Positions 35,788 to 44,969 of a DNA stretch of 64,000 nucleotides are shown one piece after another; positions within the stretch are counted from its first letter, which is position 1, and each line of letters begins with the position of its first letter. The notes below the pieces were generated by a model. It saw only the letters and a program-made list of their open reading frames with translations. It ran no database searches and had not been told where the DNA came from. The DNA lies in assembly GCA_003001795.1 (NCBI GenBank), contig PVNI01000005.1, positions 124,001 to 188,000 on the forward strand. The letters are read 5' to 3'. This DNA comes from Actinomadura viridilutea. GTDB taxonomy: Bacteria > Actinomycetota > Actinomycetes > Streptosporangiales > Streptosporangiaceae. Made by a program: the position numbers and the translations under genes.

Positions 35788-37410
35788 ATTGTCGATCTTC
35801 CCGAAGGGGCCCGCGTCGAAGGTGACCTTCGTGACGGTGCCGGGCGGCGCGGGGAAGTAGACGAAGCCGCGCGCGGGCTGTCCGACGCCCGTGCGGAAGG
35901 TGGCGCGTCCCGGGTCGACGTACGCGGCGTACGCCCCGGGCGCGGCGGGCCCGATGCGCACGGCGCGGTACACGTCCTTGCCGCCGGGTGCGCTGACGGA
36001 GAACGCGGTGAACGCGCCTCCCGGGTAGTCCTTGTGCGCGTACGAGGCGTCGGGCGGGGTGTTCCCGGGCCCCTCGTTGACGATCTCGAAGACGGCGACC
36101 AGGTACGCGCCGTCGCGGTAGAACGGCTTGACGTCCAATCGCCGTTTCGCCTGCCCGAACCGTCCGGTGCGGCTGGCGACCGTCGCGCCGTCCCGCGCCC
36201 GGAACTCCGCCGGTGAGGGGGTCGCGGACGGAGTCGGCGTGGCGGACGCGGACAGGGTCGGCGTGGCGGACGCCGTGGAGGCCGTGGAGGTCGCCGACGG
36301 CGGCCTGGCGCCGGGGGCCTGCTGCCGCACCCGGTAGGAGATCACCACGCGGCGGTTGCGGGCGCGGGCCGCCGCGTCGCCGGAACCGCCCTCCTTGGCG
36401 ACCGGGTCGGCCTCGCCCTTGCCCGTCGCGGTGAAGGTGAACGACGCGCCGAGCCGGTTCTTCAGCTCCTTGACCACGGCCTCCGCGCGCCGCCGCGACA
36501 GGTCGAGGTTCCGCGAGGCGTCACCGGCGCTGTCGGTGTGCCCGTCGACGGCGATGGGCCGGGCGGGGTCGGCCTTCTGCCGGATGTCGGCGGCGGCCTG
36601 GTCGAGCACCTGCCGGGCGCGGGCGGACGGCTTGTCGGAGTCGGAGTCGAACAGCGCGTCCGCGCGCAGGCTCAGCGACTCCTCGGCGGGGCCGGAGACC
36701 ACGTCCCGGACCTCGCCCTCGGTGATGTCGTACAGATCGATCGCGCCGCCGCCGGGGGCCTGGGAGGCGCCGGGCGACGCGGTGGGCGAGGCGGTGGGCG
36801 AGGTGGTGGGCGCGGCACCGGGCGTCGCCGCCGCGGCCGCGGTGGCGGTCGGCGCGGACGAGGTCGAGGCGGACGAGGTCGGGGCGGACGCGGCGGCGGT
36901 GGTGACCGGCACGCCGGTGAACTCCCCGGCCGTCCCCGGTGTGATCACCGTGATCCGCTGGACGTCCGGCGGCAGCGGCGGGTATTCGACGGTCATCTCC
37001 TGCGGGGTGTTCACGGTGAGCCGGGACGGCTGCCCGCCGGTCAGCGGCCGGTAGAACCGGCGGTTGACCGGGTCCAGCAGCGAGACGGCGAACGGCATCG
37101 TGCCCGCGGCGGCCGTCGGCGAGGGCGTGGCGGCCTCCAGCGGCGTGAGGGTGAGCCGCAGCACCGACCGGGTCGGCTGCCGTTCGACGCCTTTGATCTC
37201 GATGCGCGCGTGCAGCCCGTCCGCCGCGCCGAACCAGCCCTCCTTGACCAGCCCGCCGCCCGCCGGCGGCGGCGCGCTCATCGGGCCGCCGGACGCCCGG
37301 GGCGGGTCCACCCAGACGGCCGCGGGCGGGGAGTCGGAGCAGCCCGCGGTCACGATCAGCACCGCGGTCATCGGGACGGCCGATGAGAGGACGAACCTGC
37401 GCACCGCCAT
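35773..37410 (-). CDS. OmpA-domain lipoprotein
   Basis: The 545-residue product begins with a lipoprotein signal (MTAVLIVTAGC). An N-terminal beta domain of about 150 residues follows, then a Ser/Thr/Ala/Pro-rich linker. The OmpA-like peptidoglycan-binding domain comes next (LFDSDSDKPSARARQVLDQA, DGHTDSAGDASRNLDLSRRR and RNRRVVISYRV). A second low-complexity linker leads to a C-terminal beta domain (DVKPFYRDGAYLVAVFEIVN to KIDNVPVD). The acidic and Arg residues that bind diaminopimelate are present, so it probably ties the membrane to the wall. ATG 37410 follows GCGGAG; an upstream GTG 37449 is less likely. The gene's stop is duplicated by tandem repeats just downstream. Confidence 0.85.
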   Translation of the reverse strand: MAVRRFVLSSAVPMTAVLIVTAGCSDSPPAAVWVDPPRASGGPMSAPPPAGGGLVKEGWFGAADGLHARIEIKGVERQPTRSVLRLTLTPLEAATPSPTAAAGTMPFAVSLLDPVNRRFYRPLTGGQPSRLTVNTPQEMTVEYPPLPPDVQRITVITPGTAGEFTGVPVTTAAASAPTSSASTSSAPTATAAAAATPGAAPTTSPTASPTASPGASQAPGGGAIDLYDITEGEVRDVVSGPAEESLSLRADALFDSDSDKPSARARQVLDQAAADIRQKADPARPIAVDGHTDSAGDASRNLDLSRRRAEAVVKELKNRLGASFTFTATGKGEADPVAKEGGSGDAAARARNRRVVISYRVRQQAPGARPPSATSTASTASATPTLSASATPTPSATPSPAEFRARDGATVASRTGRFGQAKRRLDVKPFYRDGAYLVAVFEIVNEGPGNTPPDASYAHKDYPGGAFTAFSVSAPGGKDVYRAVRIGPAAPGAYAAYVDPGRATFRTGVGQPARGFVYFPAPPGTVTKVTFDAGPFGKIDNVPVD

Positions 37411-37560
37411 GGGGCACTCCGCTTCCGACAGCCACTCGTCGCCGGACACCCTAGCGACGCACCGCCCCCGAGGGACACCACGGCGGCCACCGTGGTCAGG
37501 GCTGCTTTCCGCACCCGGGAGACCGGCGCGTGATGAGGGCCTGTTCGCGGTGAAAGGGGA

Positions 37561-37594
37561 CGGGCCCCGTCACCGTGGGCGGTGACGGGGCCCG
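37561..37594. terminator. Terminator of the acyl-CoA dehydrogenase gene
   Basis: A perfect 15-bp stem (37561-37575 with 37580-37594) with a 4-base loop lies 35 bases beyond the dehydrogenase stop on the minus strand. Confidence 0.8.
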
Positions 37595-37628
37595 CTGCAT
37601 TCGGACCGGGAGGGGGAGGAGAGGCCGG

Positions 37629-39461
37629 TCAGAACGCGTCCTCGGACAGCTCCATGACGTCGAGGGTGGTCGCCTCGGTGGCGGCGCGGTCGGCGGCCAG
37701 GCGAGGCAGCACGTTGGCGCAGAAGTACTGGGCCGCGGCCACCTTGCCCTGGTAGAACGCCTTGTCGGCGTCGGAGGCGCCGGCGTCCAGCTTGCTCAGC
37801 GCGACCTCGGCCTGGCGGCACAGCAGCCAGCCCACGACCAGGTCGCCGGCGGCCATCAGCAGGCGGGTGGTGTTGAGGCCGACCTTGTAGATCTCGCGCG
37901 GGTTCTCCATCGACGCCATCGCCCAGCCGATCATCGGCTGCAGCATGCCCTGGAAGTCCTCCAGGGCCCGGGCGAGGGCGGCGCGCTCGGTCTTGAGGCG
38001 GCCGTTGCCCGCCTCGCCCTGGGCGAAGCGGCGGATCTGGTCGCCCAGCGCGGTCAGCGCCTTGCCCTGGTCGCGCAGGATCTTGCGGAAGAAGAAGTCC
38101 AGGCCCTGGATGGCGGTGGTGCCCTCGTACAGGGTGTCGATCTTGGAGTCGCGGATGTACTGCTCGACCGGGTAGTCCTGCAGGAAGCCCGAGCCGCCGA
38201 AGGTCTGCAGCGAGTCGGAGCCGAGCAGGGCGTAGGCGCGTTCGGAGCCGAAGCCCTTGACGATCGGCAGCAGCAGGTCGTTCATCTTCTCGGCCTGCTC
38301 GTCCTTGCGGCCCTCGTGCTCGGCGATCTGCATCGCGTCCTGGTAGGTGGCGGTGAACAGCACCAGGGCGCGCATGCCCTCGGCGTAGGCCTTCTGGGTC
38401 ATCAGACTGCGCCGCACGTCCGGGTGGTGGGTGATGGTGACGCGCGGGGCGGTCTTGTCGGTCATCTGGGTCATGTCGGCGCCCTGGACGCGCTCCTTGG
38501 CGTACTCCAGCGCGTTCAGGTACCCGGTGGACAGCGTGGAGATGGCCTTGGTGCCGACCATCATCCGGGCGTGCTCGATGACCATGAACATCTGCCGGAT
38601 GCCGTCGTGCACGCCGCCGACCAGGTAGCCGATGGCCGGGTGCTTCTCCCCGAAGGTCAGCTCGCAGGTCGTGGAGACCTTCAGGCCCATCTTCTTCTCG
38701 ACGTTGGTGACGTAGACGCCGTTGCGCTCGCCGAGCTCGCCGGTCTCCAGGTCGACCAGGTACTTGGGCACCAGGAACATCGACAGGCCCTTGGTGCCCG
38801 GGCCGGCGCCCTCGGGGCGGGCCAGCACGAGGTGGAAGATGTTCTCGGCCATGTCGTGCTCGGCCGAGGTGATGAAGCGCTTGACGCCCTCGATGTGCCA
38901 GGTGCCGTCGGGCTGCTCGACGGCCTTGGTGCGGCCCGCGCCGACGTCGGAGCCCGCGTCCGGCTCGGTGAGCACCATGGTGGAGCCCCAGCGCCGTTCG
39001 ATGGCCAGCTCGGCGAACCGCTTCTGCTCCGGGGTGCCGATCATGTAGAGCAGCCGGGCGAAGGCGGGGCCGCTGCCGAACATCCACACGGCCGGGTTGG
39101 CGCCGAGCACCATCTCGGCGACCGACCAGATCAGCGAGCGGGGCGCGTTGGTGCCGCCGAGCTCCTCGGGCAGCTCCAGCCGCCACCACTCGGCGTCCAT
39201 CCACGCCTGGAACGACTTCTTGAAGCTCTCCGGCATGGTCACGGTGCCGGTGGCCGGGTCGAACACCGGCGGGTTGCGGTCGGCGTCCGCGAAGGATTCG
39301 GCCAGCGGCCCGGAGGCCAGGCGCTCGACCTCTTCCAGGATGCTGCGGGCGGTGTCGGCGTCGACCTCGGCGAAGGGTCCGGTGCCGAGGACCTCGCCGC
39401 GTCCGAGGACCTCGAAGAGGTTGAACTCCAGGTCCCGGAGGTTGCTCTTGTAGTGCCCCAT
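37629..39461 (-). CDS. Acyl-CoA dehydrogenase (large, C-terminally extended)
   Basis: This FAD enzyme introduces the trans-2 double bond into acyl-CoA. The 610-residue product has the N-terminal helical domain, the flavin signature [20 protein letters not shown] and [16 protein letters not shown], then the C-terminal helical domain with the substrate-side segment [20 protein letters not shown] followed by [19 protein letters not shown]. The catalytic Glu is in YEGT. The length and the added C-terminal domain of about 150 residues place it in the FadE5/ACADVL-like group used on medium to long chains. ATG 39461 follows AAGGAG at 6 bases. It stands alone with an upstream region containing short palindromes, suggesting TetR-type control. 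Confidence 0.92.
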   Translation of the reverse strand: MGHYKSNLRDLEFNLFEVLGRGEVLGTGPFAEVDADTARSILEEVERLASGPLAESFADADRNPPVFDPATGTVTMPESFKKSFQAWMDAEWWRLELPEELGGTNAPRSLIWSVAEMVLGANPAVWMFGSGPAFARLLYMIGTPEQKRFAELAIERRWGSTMVLTEPDAGSDVGAGRTKAVEQPDGTWHIEGVKRFITSAEHDMAENIFHLVLARPEGAGPGTKGLSMFLVPKYLVDLETGELGERNGVYVTNVEKKMGLKVSTTCELTFGEKHPAIGYLVGGVHDGIRQMFMVIEHARMMVGTKAISTLSTGYLNALEYAKERVQGADMTQMTDKTAPRVTITHHPDVRRSLMTQKAYAEGMRALVLFTATYQDAMQIAEHEGRKDEQAEKMNDLLLPIVKGFGSERAYALLGSDSLQTFGGSGFLQDYPVEQYIRDSKIDTLYEGTTAIQGLDFFFRKILRDQGKALTALGDQIRRFAQGEAGNGRLKTERAALARALEDFQGMLQPMIGWAMASMENPREIYKVGLNTTRLLMAAGDLVVGWLLCRQAEVALSKLDAGASDADKAFYQGKVAAAQYFCANVLPRLAADRAATEATTLDVMELSEDAF

Positions 39462-39544
39462 CGAAGCTCCTTGCCTTGGCCGGGGGTGGGCGGCGGGCAC
39501 CGACCCCGACCGACCTCCCGGGTGACGTATGGCGCTCGTAAAGT

Positions 39545-39585
39545 ACTGGTCGGTAACTACGACCATGCTACCCGCTGGTAACCAG
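39545..39585 (-). promoter_or_regulatory. Possible operator upstream of the acyl-CoA dehydrogenase gene
   Basis: CTGGTAACCAG (39575-39585) is a palindrome around a central A. A related half-site pair, ACTGGTCGGTAAC, starts at 39545, 84 bases upstream of the start codon. TetR-type regulators of fatty-acid genes bind sites of this style. This is inference from symmetry only. Confidence 0.35.
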
Positions 39586-39988
39586 TGCCAACCACACGTT
39601 CCGAATACGGTTCCGCGCACTGCGGGGCGGCGCGACGCGCGCACGAGCGAGAAAGTGACGCAAATCACATGGCGTCGTGACGCGAGACGGGATATCGCTC
39701 ATCGGGTTCACAAGGGGACGCTCGGCGCCGTGTGAAGCGTCCACACTGCGGGCATACGGCCCGGCAAAGGGGCCGCGACGAGGACTTTCGCGGCCCGGCG
39801 TCGGCCGCGCCCCGTTTCTCCACCCGGACGCGGCGCGCGCGCAGGCGGCCCGGCGGCCGGCGGCCGAACCGTCCGGACGGGGGTTCGAACGGCGGGCCCC
39901 GCTGCGGCAGGATCGGCTATCCGGCCGTCGTTTCCGTCGGTGACCCAGCGCCCGCAGCCGCACCCCGTACCCGACAAGGAGAACGCCC
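39586..39988. other. Upstream region of ugd, no gene
   Basis: No coding sequence is supported across 39462-39988. A long Arg/Ala/Pro frame on each strand is a compositional shadow. The right end carries AAGGAG for the next gene. Confidence 0.4.
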
Positions 39989-41320
39989 ATGAACCCGACG
40001 GAGTCCCCGAGGCTCACCGTCATCGGCACCGGCTACCTCGGCGCCACCCACGCGATCTGCATGGCCGTCCTGGGCTACGAGGTCCTGGGCGTGGACGTGG
40101 ACGAACGCAAGATCGCCAAACTGGCCGCGGGCGAGGTGCCGTTCTTCGAGCCGGGCCTGCCCGAGCTGCTGACCAAGGCGCTGGAGTCGGGGCGGCTGCG
40201 CTTCACCACCTCCTTCGCCGAGGCCGGGGAGTTCGGCGACGTCCACTTCATCTGCGTGGGCACCCCGCAGCAGCCCGGGTCGGACGCCTGCGACCTGTCC
40301 TATGTCAACGCCGCCGTCGACTCCCTCGCCCCCCACCTGACCCGGCGCTGCCTGGTGGTGGGCAAGTCCACGGTCCCGGTCGGCACGGCCGCGGAGCTCA
40401 CCGTCCGCCTGCAGGAGCTCGCGCCCGCGGGCGCCGACGTCGAGTTGGCCTGGAACCCCGAGTTCCTGCGCGAGGGCTACGCCGTCGACGACACCATGCA
40501 CCCCGACCGGCTGGTGTTCGGGGTCGCCTCCGACTGGGCCGACGAGCGGCTGCGCGCGGCGTTCCGCCCCATCCTCGAGCAGGGCACCCCCGTGATCCGC
40601 ACCGACCTGGCCACCGCCGAGCTGGTCAAGGTCGCCGCCAACTCCTTCCTCGCCACCAAGATCTCCTACATCAACGCGATGGCCGAGGTGTGCGAGGCCG
40701 TCGGTGCCGACGTCAAGGACCTGGCCGACTCGCTGGCCCTGGACGACCGGATCGGCGGCAAGTTCCTCAAGCCCGGCCTCGGCTTCGGCGGCGGCTGCCT
40801 GCCCAAGGACATCCGGGCGTTCGCGCACCGCGCCGAGGAGATCGGTGTGGGCCACGCGGTGGCGTTCCTGCGCGAGGTGGACGCGATCAACCGGCGGCGC
40901 CGCGCCCGCACCGTCGACCTGGTGCGCGAGCTGCTCGGCGGGCAGATCTCCGGGCGCCGCATCGCCTGCTGGGGCGCGGCGTTCAAGCCCAACTCCGACG
41001 ACATCCGCGACGCGCCCGCGCTCGACGTGGCGCGCACCATGCACGGCCTCGGCGGGTACGTGCGGGTGTACGACCCGGCCGCCCTCGACAACGCCCGCCG
41101 CGCCTTCCCCGAGCTGCGCTACGGCGAGAACGCCTTGGACGTGGCCAGGGACGCGGACGTGGTGGTGCTGCTGACCGAGTGGTCGGAGTTCCGGGAGATC
41201 GACCCGGACGCGCTGGCCGAGGTGGTCGCGCACCGCAGGATCGTGGACGGGCGGCACGCGCTGGACGCGGCCCGCTGGCGCGCCGCGGGCTGGGAGTACC
41301 GCGCCCTCGGCCGCTCCTGA
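39989..41320 (+). CDS. ugd: UDP-glucose/UDP-N-sugar 6-dehydrogenase
   Basis: The NAD-dependent enzyme oxidises the C6 hydroxyl of a nucleotide sugar to a carboxylate, supplying uronic acids for wall or exopolymers. The 443-residue product has the Rossmann motif VIGTGYLGATHAI, VVGKSTVPVG, LAWNPEFLREGYAVDD and the catalytic Cys in GFGGGCLPKD. The second nucleotide-binding domain contains WGAAFKPNSDDIRDAPALDV and ends VLLTEWSEFREIDP. ATG 39989 follows AAGGAG at 7 bases. The exact sugar is not decidable from sequence. It is a single gene with no glycosyltransferases nearby. Confidence 0.92.
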   Translation: MNPTESPRLTVIGTGYLGATHAICMAVLGYEVLGVDVDERKIAKLAAGEVPFFEPGLPELLTKALESGRLRFTTSFAEAGEFGDVHFICVGTPQQPGSDACDLSYVNAAVDSLAPHLTRRCLVVGKSTVPVGTAAELTVRLQELAPAGADVELAWNPEFLREGYAVDDTMHPDRLVFGVASDWADERLRAAFRPILEQGTPVIRTDLATAELVKVAANSFLATKISYINAMAEVCEAVGADVKDLADSLALDDRIGGKFLKPGLGFGGGCLPKDIRAFAHRAEEIGVGHAVAFLREVDAINRRRRARTVDLVRELLGGQISGRRIACWGAAFKPNSDDIRDAPALDVARTMHGLGGYVRVYDPAALDNARRAFPELRYGENALDVARDADVVVLLTEWSEFREIDPDALAEVVAHRRIVDGRHALDAARWRAAGWEYRALGRS

Positions 41321-41392
41321 CCCTCGATTCGGGAGAAGGGAAGCCCCTCGGGTCGCCGTCTGGTTGGATAAGGGCCGAGGGTTCTCCACGTG

Positions 41393-41473
41393 CCCTCCCG
41401 GACGGGACGTGCGCCGTACCCGGTCAGGACACGACGACCCGCCGGCATCGGCCGCTCGTCCCGTCCGGGAGGG
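41393..41473. repeat. 17-bp perfect inverted repeat with a 47-base spacer
   Basis: CCCTCCCGGACGGGACG (41393-41409) is the exact reverse complement of 41457-41473. It lies 70 bases after ugd in a 431-base gap without a gene. It may form a long hairpin or be the footprint of a small element. Confidence 0.7.
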
Positions 41474-41504
41474 GAACACGGCCTGGTTCCTCGTCCTCGC
41501 CGCC

Positions 41505-41558
41505 GCCCTGGTCGAAGTCGCCGCCCTGTCCGAAGTGGCCGCCCTGGTCGAAGCGGCG
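41505..41558 (+). repeat. Three 18-bp tandem repeats
   Basis: GCCCTGGTCGAAGTCGCC is followed by two variants of the same length (41523-41540 and 41541-41558). In the plus frame they read ALVEVAALSEVAALVEAA inside a possible but unsupported small frame. They lie 190 bases before spo0M. Confidence 0.7.
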
Positions 41559-41751
41559 GCGATGCCGGCGCTGAAGGCCGCCCGCGTCCCGGCGAGGTCT
41601 ACTCTCTTCTCAGCGGCGTCCGCTCCCCTCGGCGGCGTCCACCCCCCGCCGTCCGCCTGAACCGGCCACGGCCTCGGGGAACGCACGCCTCAGGGGCCAC
41701 GTCTACTTGACGAGGGCGCTGCGCGCCCAATCCTTCGGAGGGGAGTACGAC

Positions 41752-42537
41752 GTGGTCTTCAAGAAGCTGATGCAGGCGCTCGGAGTCGGCGGCCCGCAGG
41801 TCGAGACGGTCCTGCACAACCCCAACACCACCCCCGGCGGCGTGATCACCGGCGAGGTGACGATCCTCGGGGGCGAGCACGACTCCGACATCAAGGGCGT
41901 CAACCTCGCCCTGCGCACCCGCGTCGAGATCGAGTCCGGGGACAGCGAGTACAAGGCCGACCTGGAGTACGCCAAGGTGCCGATCGCCGGGCCGTTCCGG
42001 CTCGACGACGGCGCCCGCCACACCATCCCCTTCCAGCTGCCCATCCCGTGGGAGGCGCCGCTCACCCACTTCTACGGGCGGCCGCTGCACGGCACCACCG
42101 TCGGCGTCGCCACCGAGCTGGAGGTCGCGCGCGCCGTCGACGCCACCGACCTGGACCCCATCGCGGTGCACCCGCTGCCCGCCCAGGAGCGCATCCTCAC
42201 GGCGTTCGCCAACCTCGGCTTCGTGTTCCGCAACGCCGACTGCGAGAAGGGCCGCATCTGGGGCGTCCACCAGGAGCTGCCGTTCTACCAGGAGATCGAG
42301 TACTACCCGCCGGCGCGGTTCGCCCGCGGCATCAACCAGCTCGAAGTGACCTTCGTGTCGTACCCGCAGTCGATGGAGGTCGTCCTGGAGCTCGACAAGC
42401 GCGGCGGCGTGTTCACCGAGGGCCACGACGCGTTCGCCCGCTTCACGGTCGACTACGCCACCGTGAACAACACCAACTGGGAGCAGGAGCTCGAGAACTA
42501 CCTCCAGCAGGCGGCGCGTCGCCGCGGCCTCTTCTGA
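41752..42537 (+). CDS. spo0M: Spo0M-type sporulation-control protein
   Basis: Spo0M proteins are arrestin-like beta-sandwich proteins that influence sporulation and cell shape in Bacillus and are common in actinomycetes. The 261-residue product has the family start VFKKLMQALGVGGPQVETVL, then VITGEVTILGGEHDSDIKGV, RTRVE, TIPFQLPIPWEAPLTHFYGR and GIWGVHQELPFYQ-like C-terminal strands. The GTG at 41752 follows GGAGGGGAG. The next gene, a large membrane repeat protein, starts 52 bases later in the same direction and may be cotranscribed. The partner proteins are unknown. Confidence 0.9.
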   Translation: MVFKKLMQALGVGGPQVETVLHNPNTTPGGVITGEVTILGGEHDSDIKGVNLALRTRVEIESGDSEYKADLEYAKVPIAGPFRLDDGARHTIPFQLPIPWEAPLTHFYGRPLHGTTVGVATELEVARAVDATDLDPIAVHPLPAQERILTAFANLGFVFRNADCEKGRIWGVHQELPFYQEIEYYPPARFARGINQLEVTFVSYPQSMEVVLELDKRGGVFTEGHDAFARFTVDYATVNNTNWEQELENYLQQAARRRGLF

Positions 42538-42589
42538 GCCCCGAGAGCGTTCGCGTGTGCCGCGGCAGGCTCAGGCGGAGAGAGGCTTC

Positions 42590-44050
42590 GTGACGCACCC
42601 TTCCGGGCTCAGCGAAACCGAACAACGGCTCTGGGCGGCGTTCCCGACGGGCTCCCGCGTGGTCCTCGGGGACGACCGTCCGGCCGGGCCGGAACCCGGA
42701 CGGATCGTCCGCGCCGAGGTGATCCGGCAATTGCTGCTCGGCGCGTGCGAACCGCGCGAGGGGTTCGTGGCGGCCGTCCGGCTGCGCGGCGCGTACATCA
42801 TCGGGCGGCTGGACGTGTCGGGCGGCGCCGTCGAGCACGAGCTGCGGCTGGAGCGCTGCCACCTGGTCGAGCAGCCCGACTTCTCCAACGCCCGCACCCG
42901 GCAGCTGCGCCTGTCGGAGTGCCGGCTGCCCGGGTTCGACGGCGGCGGCCTGCAGGCCGACGGCTACCTCAGCCTGTCCCGCTCGGTGATCGACGGGCAG
43001 GTGCGGCTGCCGCGCGCCCAGCTCATGGGCGGGCTGCGGATGAACGGCACCGTGATCACCGAGACCGACCCGGCCGAGTGGGCGGTGTTCAGCGGCGGGC
43101 TGGTCGTCGAGGCCGGCGCCTTCATCCGCGACGCGAAGATCACCGGCGGGGTGCGGCTGGTCGGGGCGCGCATGAACGGCGGGCTGTTCATGGAGGGCAC
43201 CGCGCTGCGCAATCCGGGGCGGCTCGCCATGGACGCGCAGAACATGATCGTCGAGGACGCCGCCGAGTTCAGCCGGGGCTTCACCGCCCTCGGCACGATG
43301 CGGCTGCGCAGTGCCCGGATCAACGGCACCCTGTCGTTCTCCAGGGCCGTGCTGGACTCCGGCGACCCTGCGCGGATGGCCCTGCACGCCAGCCACATCC
43401 ACGCCGACGAGCTGATCCTGCTGCCGGAGCGCCGGATCGAGGGCCGGGTGTCGCTGTCGTACTCCCGGATCAACCTGATCATGGACGATCCGGCCGTCTG
43501 GCCGGACGAGCTGTACCTCAACGGGCTCACCTACGAGCTGCTGCGCGGCGGCGGCTTCCGCGACCGGCTCGACTGGGTGAACCGGGACAAGCAGTTCCAC
43601 CTGCAGCCGTACGAGCAGCTCGCCGCCTGGTACCACGGCGTCGGCCACGACGACCTGGCGCGCAAGGTGCAGCTGGCCAAGCTGCGCACCCGGCGCCGCA
43701 ACCTGGCCAACCCCGTGGGCAAGGCGTGGGGGTGCCTGCTCGACTGGACCGTCGGGTACGGCTACCGGCCGTGGCTGGCGTTCGGGTGGTTCGCGTTCCT
43801 GGTGACGCTCGGCACGGTCGTGTTCTCGGTCGACAGGCCGCACCCCATCAAGCCGCCGGACGAACGGCCCGACTACCACGCCCTCGTCTACACCCTGGAC
43901 CTGCTCATCCCGATCGACACGTTCGGGCAGCAGCAGGCCTTCGACCCGACCGGCTGGTCCCGCTGGGTGGCGTACGCGCTGATCGCCACGGGGTGGATCC
44001 TGGCCACCGCGCTGATCGCGGGCGTGACCCGCGTGCTGCGCCCCAGCTAG
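42590..44050 (+). CDS. Repeat-rich membrane protein, copy 2
   Basis: The 486-residue product is a paralogue of 30301-31920. It shares the N-terminal motif (LSETEQRLWAAFPTGSRVVL), solenoid repeats (VRLRGAYIIGRLDVSGGAVE and similar), the FHLQPYEQLAAWYHGVGHDD helical segment, and C-terminal membrane helices (FGWFAFLVTLGTVVFSVDRP; YALIATGWILATALIAGVTR). The start GTG 42590 follows GGAGAGAGG. It is 53 residues shorter than copy 1, having fewer repeats. It follows spo0M closely, which hints at a shared role in envelope shape or development, but nothing in the sequence proves it. Confidence 0.75.
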   Translation: MTHPSGLSETEQRLWAAFPTGSRVVLGDDRPAGPEPGRIVRAEVIRQLLLGACEPREGFVAAVRLRGAYIIGRLDVSGGAVEHELRLERCHLVEQPDFSNARTRQLRLSECRLPGFDGGGLQADGYLSLSRSVIDGQVRLPRAQLMGGLRMNGTVITETDPAEWAVFSGGLVVEAGAFIRDAKITGGVRLVGARMNGGLFMEGTALRNPGRLAMDAQNMIVEDAAEFSRGFTALGTMRLRSARINGTLSFSRAVLDSGDPARMALHASHIHADELILLPERRIEGRVSLSYSRINLIMDDPAVWPDELYLNGLTYELLRGGGFRDRLDWVNRDKQFHLQPYEQLAAWYHGVGHDDLARKVQLAKLRTRRRNLANPVGKAWGCLLDWTVGYGYRPWLAFGWFAFLVTLGTVVFSVDRPHPIKPPDERPDYHALVYTLDLLIPIDTFGQQQAFDPTGWSRWVAYALIATGWILATALIAGVTRVLRPS

Positions 44051-44192
44051 GCGCCGGCGCACGAGGCGGCGCCGCGCACCGGGCCGGGCGCATCGACGAG
44101 GCGGCGACGACCCATCGACCGCGGGCGCGGGGGGCATCGACCGCGGGCACGGGGGCATCCTCCGCCGCGTGGATCTTCCAGAATGGGGCGCC

Positions 44193-44966
44193 ATGGGCAC
44201 GTATCTGATCACCGGGGCGACCGGGGGCATCGGCACCGCGGTCGCCGAGCTGCTGCGCGACCGCGGGCACGAGCTGATCCTCACCGGCCGTTCGGCGGAC
44301 CGGCTGGCCGCGCTGGCCGCGTCGCTGCGCGGCGGGGCCCACGCGCAGACGCAGCTCATCGTCCGCGAGCGCAACGGCGACCCGGCCGCGGCCGCCGCCC
44401 GCGCCGCCACCGGCGCCGACGCGCCGATCCGCACGCTGCCGCTGGACCTGACCGAGCCGCGCCGGCTGGAGGCGGCGCTGGCCGAGGCGGGGCTGCCCGA
44501 GCGGCTGGACGGGCTGGTGCACTGCGCGGGCGTCGTCCACCTGGGGGCGGTGGCCGAGCTGGACGCCGACCGGTGGCTGGAGCACCTGAACGTCAACCTG
44601 GTGTCGGCGGCGGAGCTGACGCGGCTGCTGCTGCCCGCGCTGCGCGCCGCGCAGGGGCACGTGGTGTTCGTCAACTCCACGGCGGGGCTGCGGGCCAACC
44701 CGCACTGGTCGGCCTACGCGGCCAGCAAGTTCGGGATGCGGGCGCTGGCGGACTCGCTGCGCGCCGAGGAGCCCGAGCTGCGGGTGACGTCGGTCTTCCC
44801 GGGGCGGACCGCCACCGAGATGCAGCGCAAGGTGCGCGTCCAGGAGGGCGGCGAGTACGTCCCGGACGACTTCATGGCGCCGGCCACGGTGGCGCGGGTG
44901 GTGGTGTCGGCTCTGGAGACGCCGCGCGACGCGGTCGTGGCCGAGGTGGCGGTGCGTCCGCGCTAG
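44193..44966 (+). CDS. Short-chain dehydrogenase/reductase
   Basis: The 257-residue product has the classical SDR motifs: the cofactor loop TGATGGIGTAVAELL, LDGLVHCAGVVH, the catalytic Ser in VFVNSTAG and the active-site YAASKFGMRALADSL. An NADP preference is suggested by the Arg after the second strand (TGRSADRL). Unusually, about 30 extra residues (GGAHAQTQLIVRERNGDPAA and following) lie between helix C and the strand reading IRTLPLDL, where most SDRs have a few. ATG 44193 is chosen although its ribosome site is weak. The convergent rhomboid gene ends 3 bases away. The substrate is unknown. Confidence 0.87.
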   Translation: MGTYLITGATGGIGTAVAELLRDRGHELILTGRSADRLAALAASLRGGAHAQTQLIVRERNGDPAAAAARAATGADAPIRTLPLDLTEPRRLEAALAEAGLPERLDGLVHCAGVVHLGAVAELDADRWLEHLNVNLVSAAELTRLLLPALRAAQGHVVFVNSTAGLRANPHWSAYAASKFGMRALADSLRAEEPELRVTSVFPGRTATEMQRKVRVQEGGEYVPDDFMAPATVARVVVSALETPRDAVVAEVAVRPR

Positions 44967-44969
44967 CGG

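Noticed and set aside
39989..41320. GDP-mannose rather than UDP-sugar dehydrogenase
   Set aside because: The family motifs are shared; UDP-sugar activity is the commoner assignment, but the sugar cannot be read from sequence.
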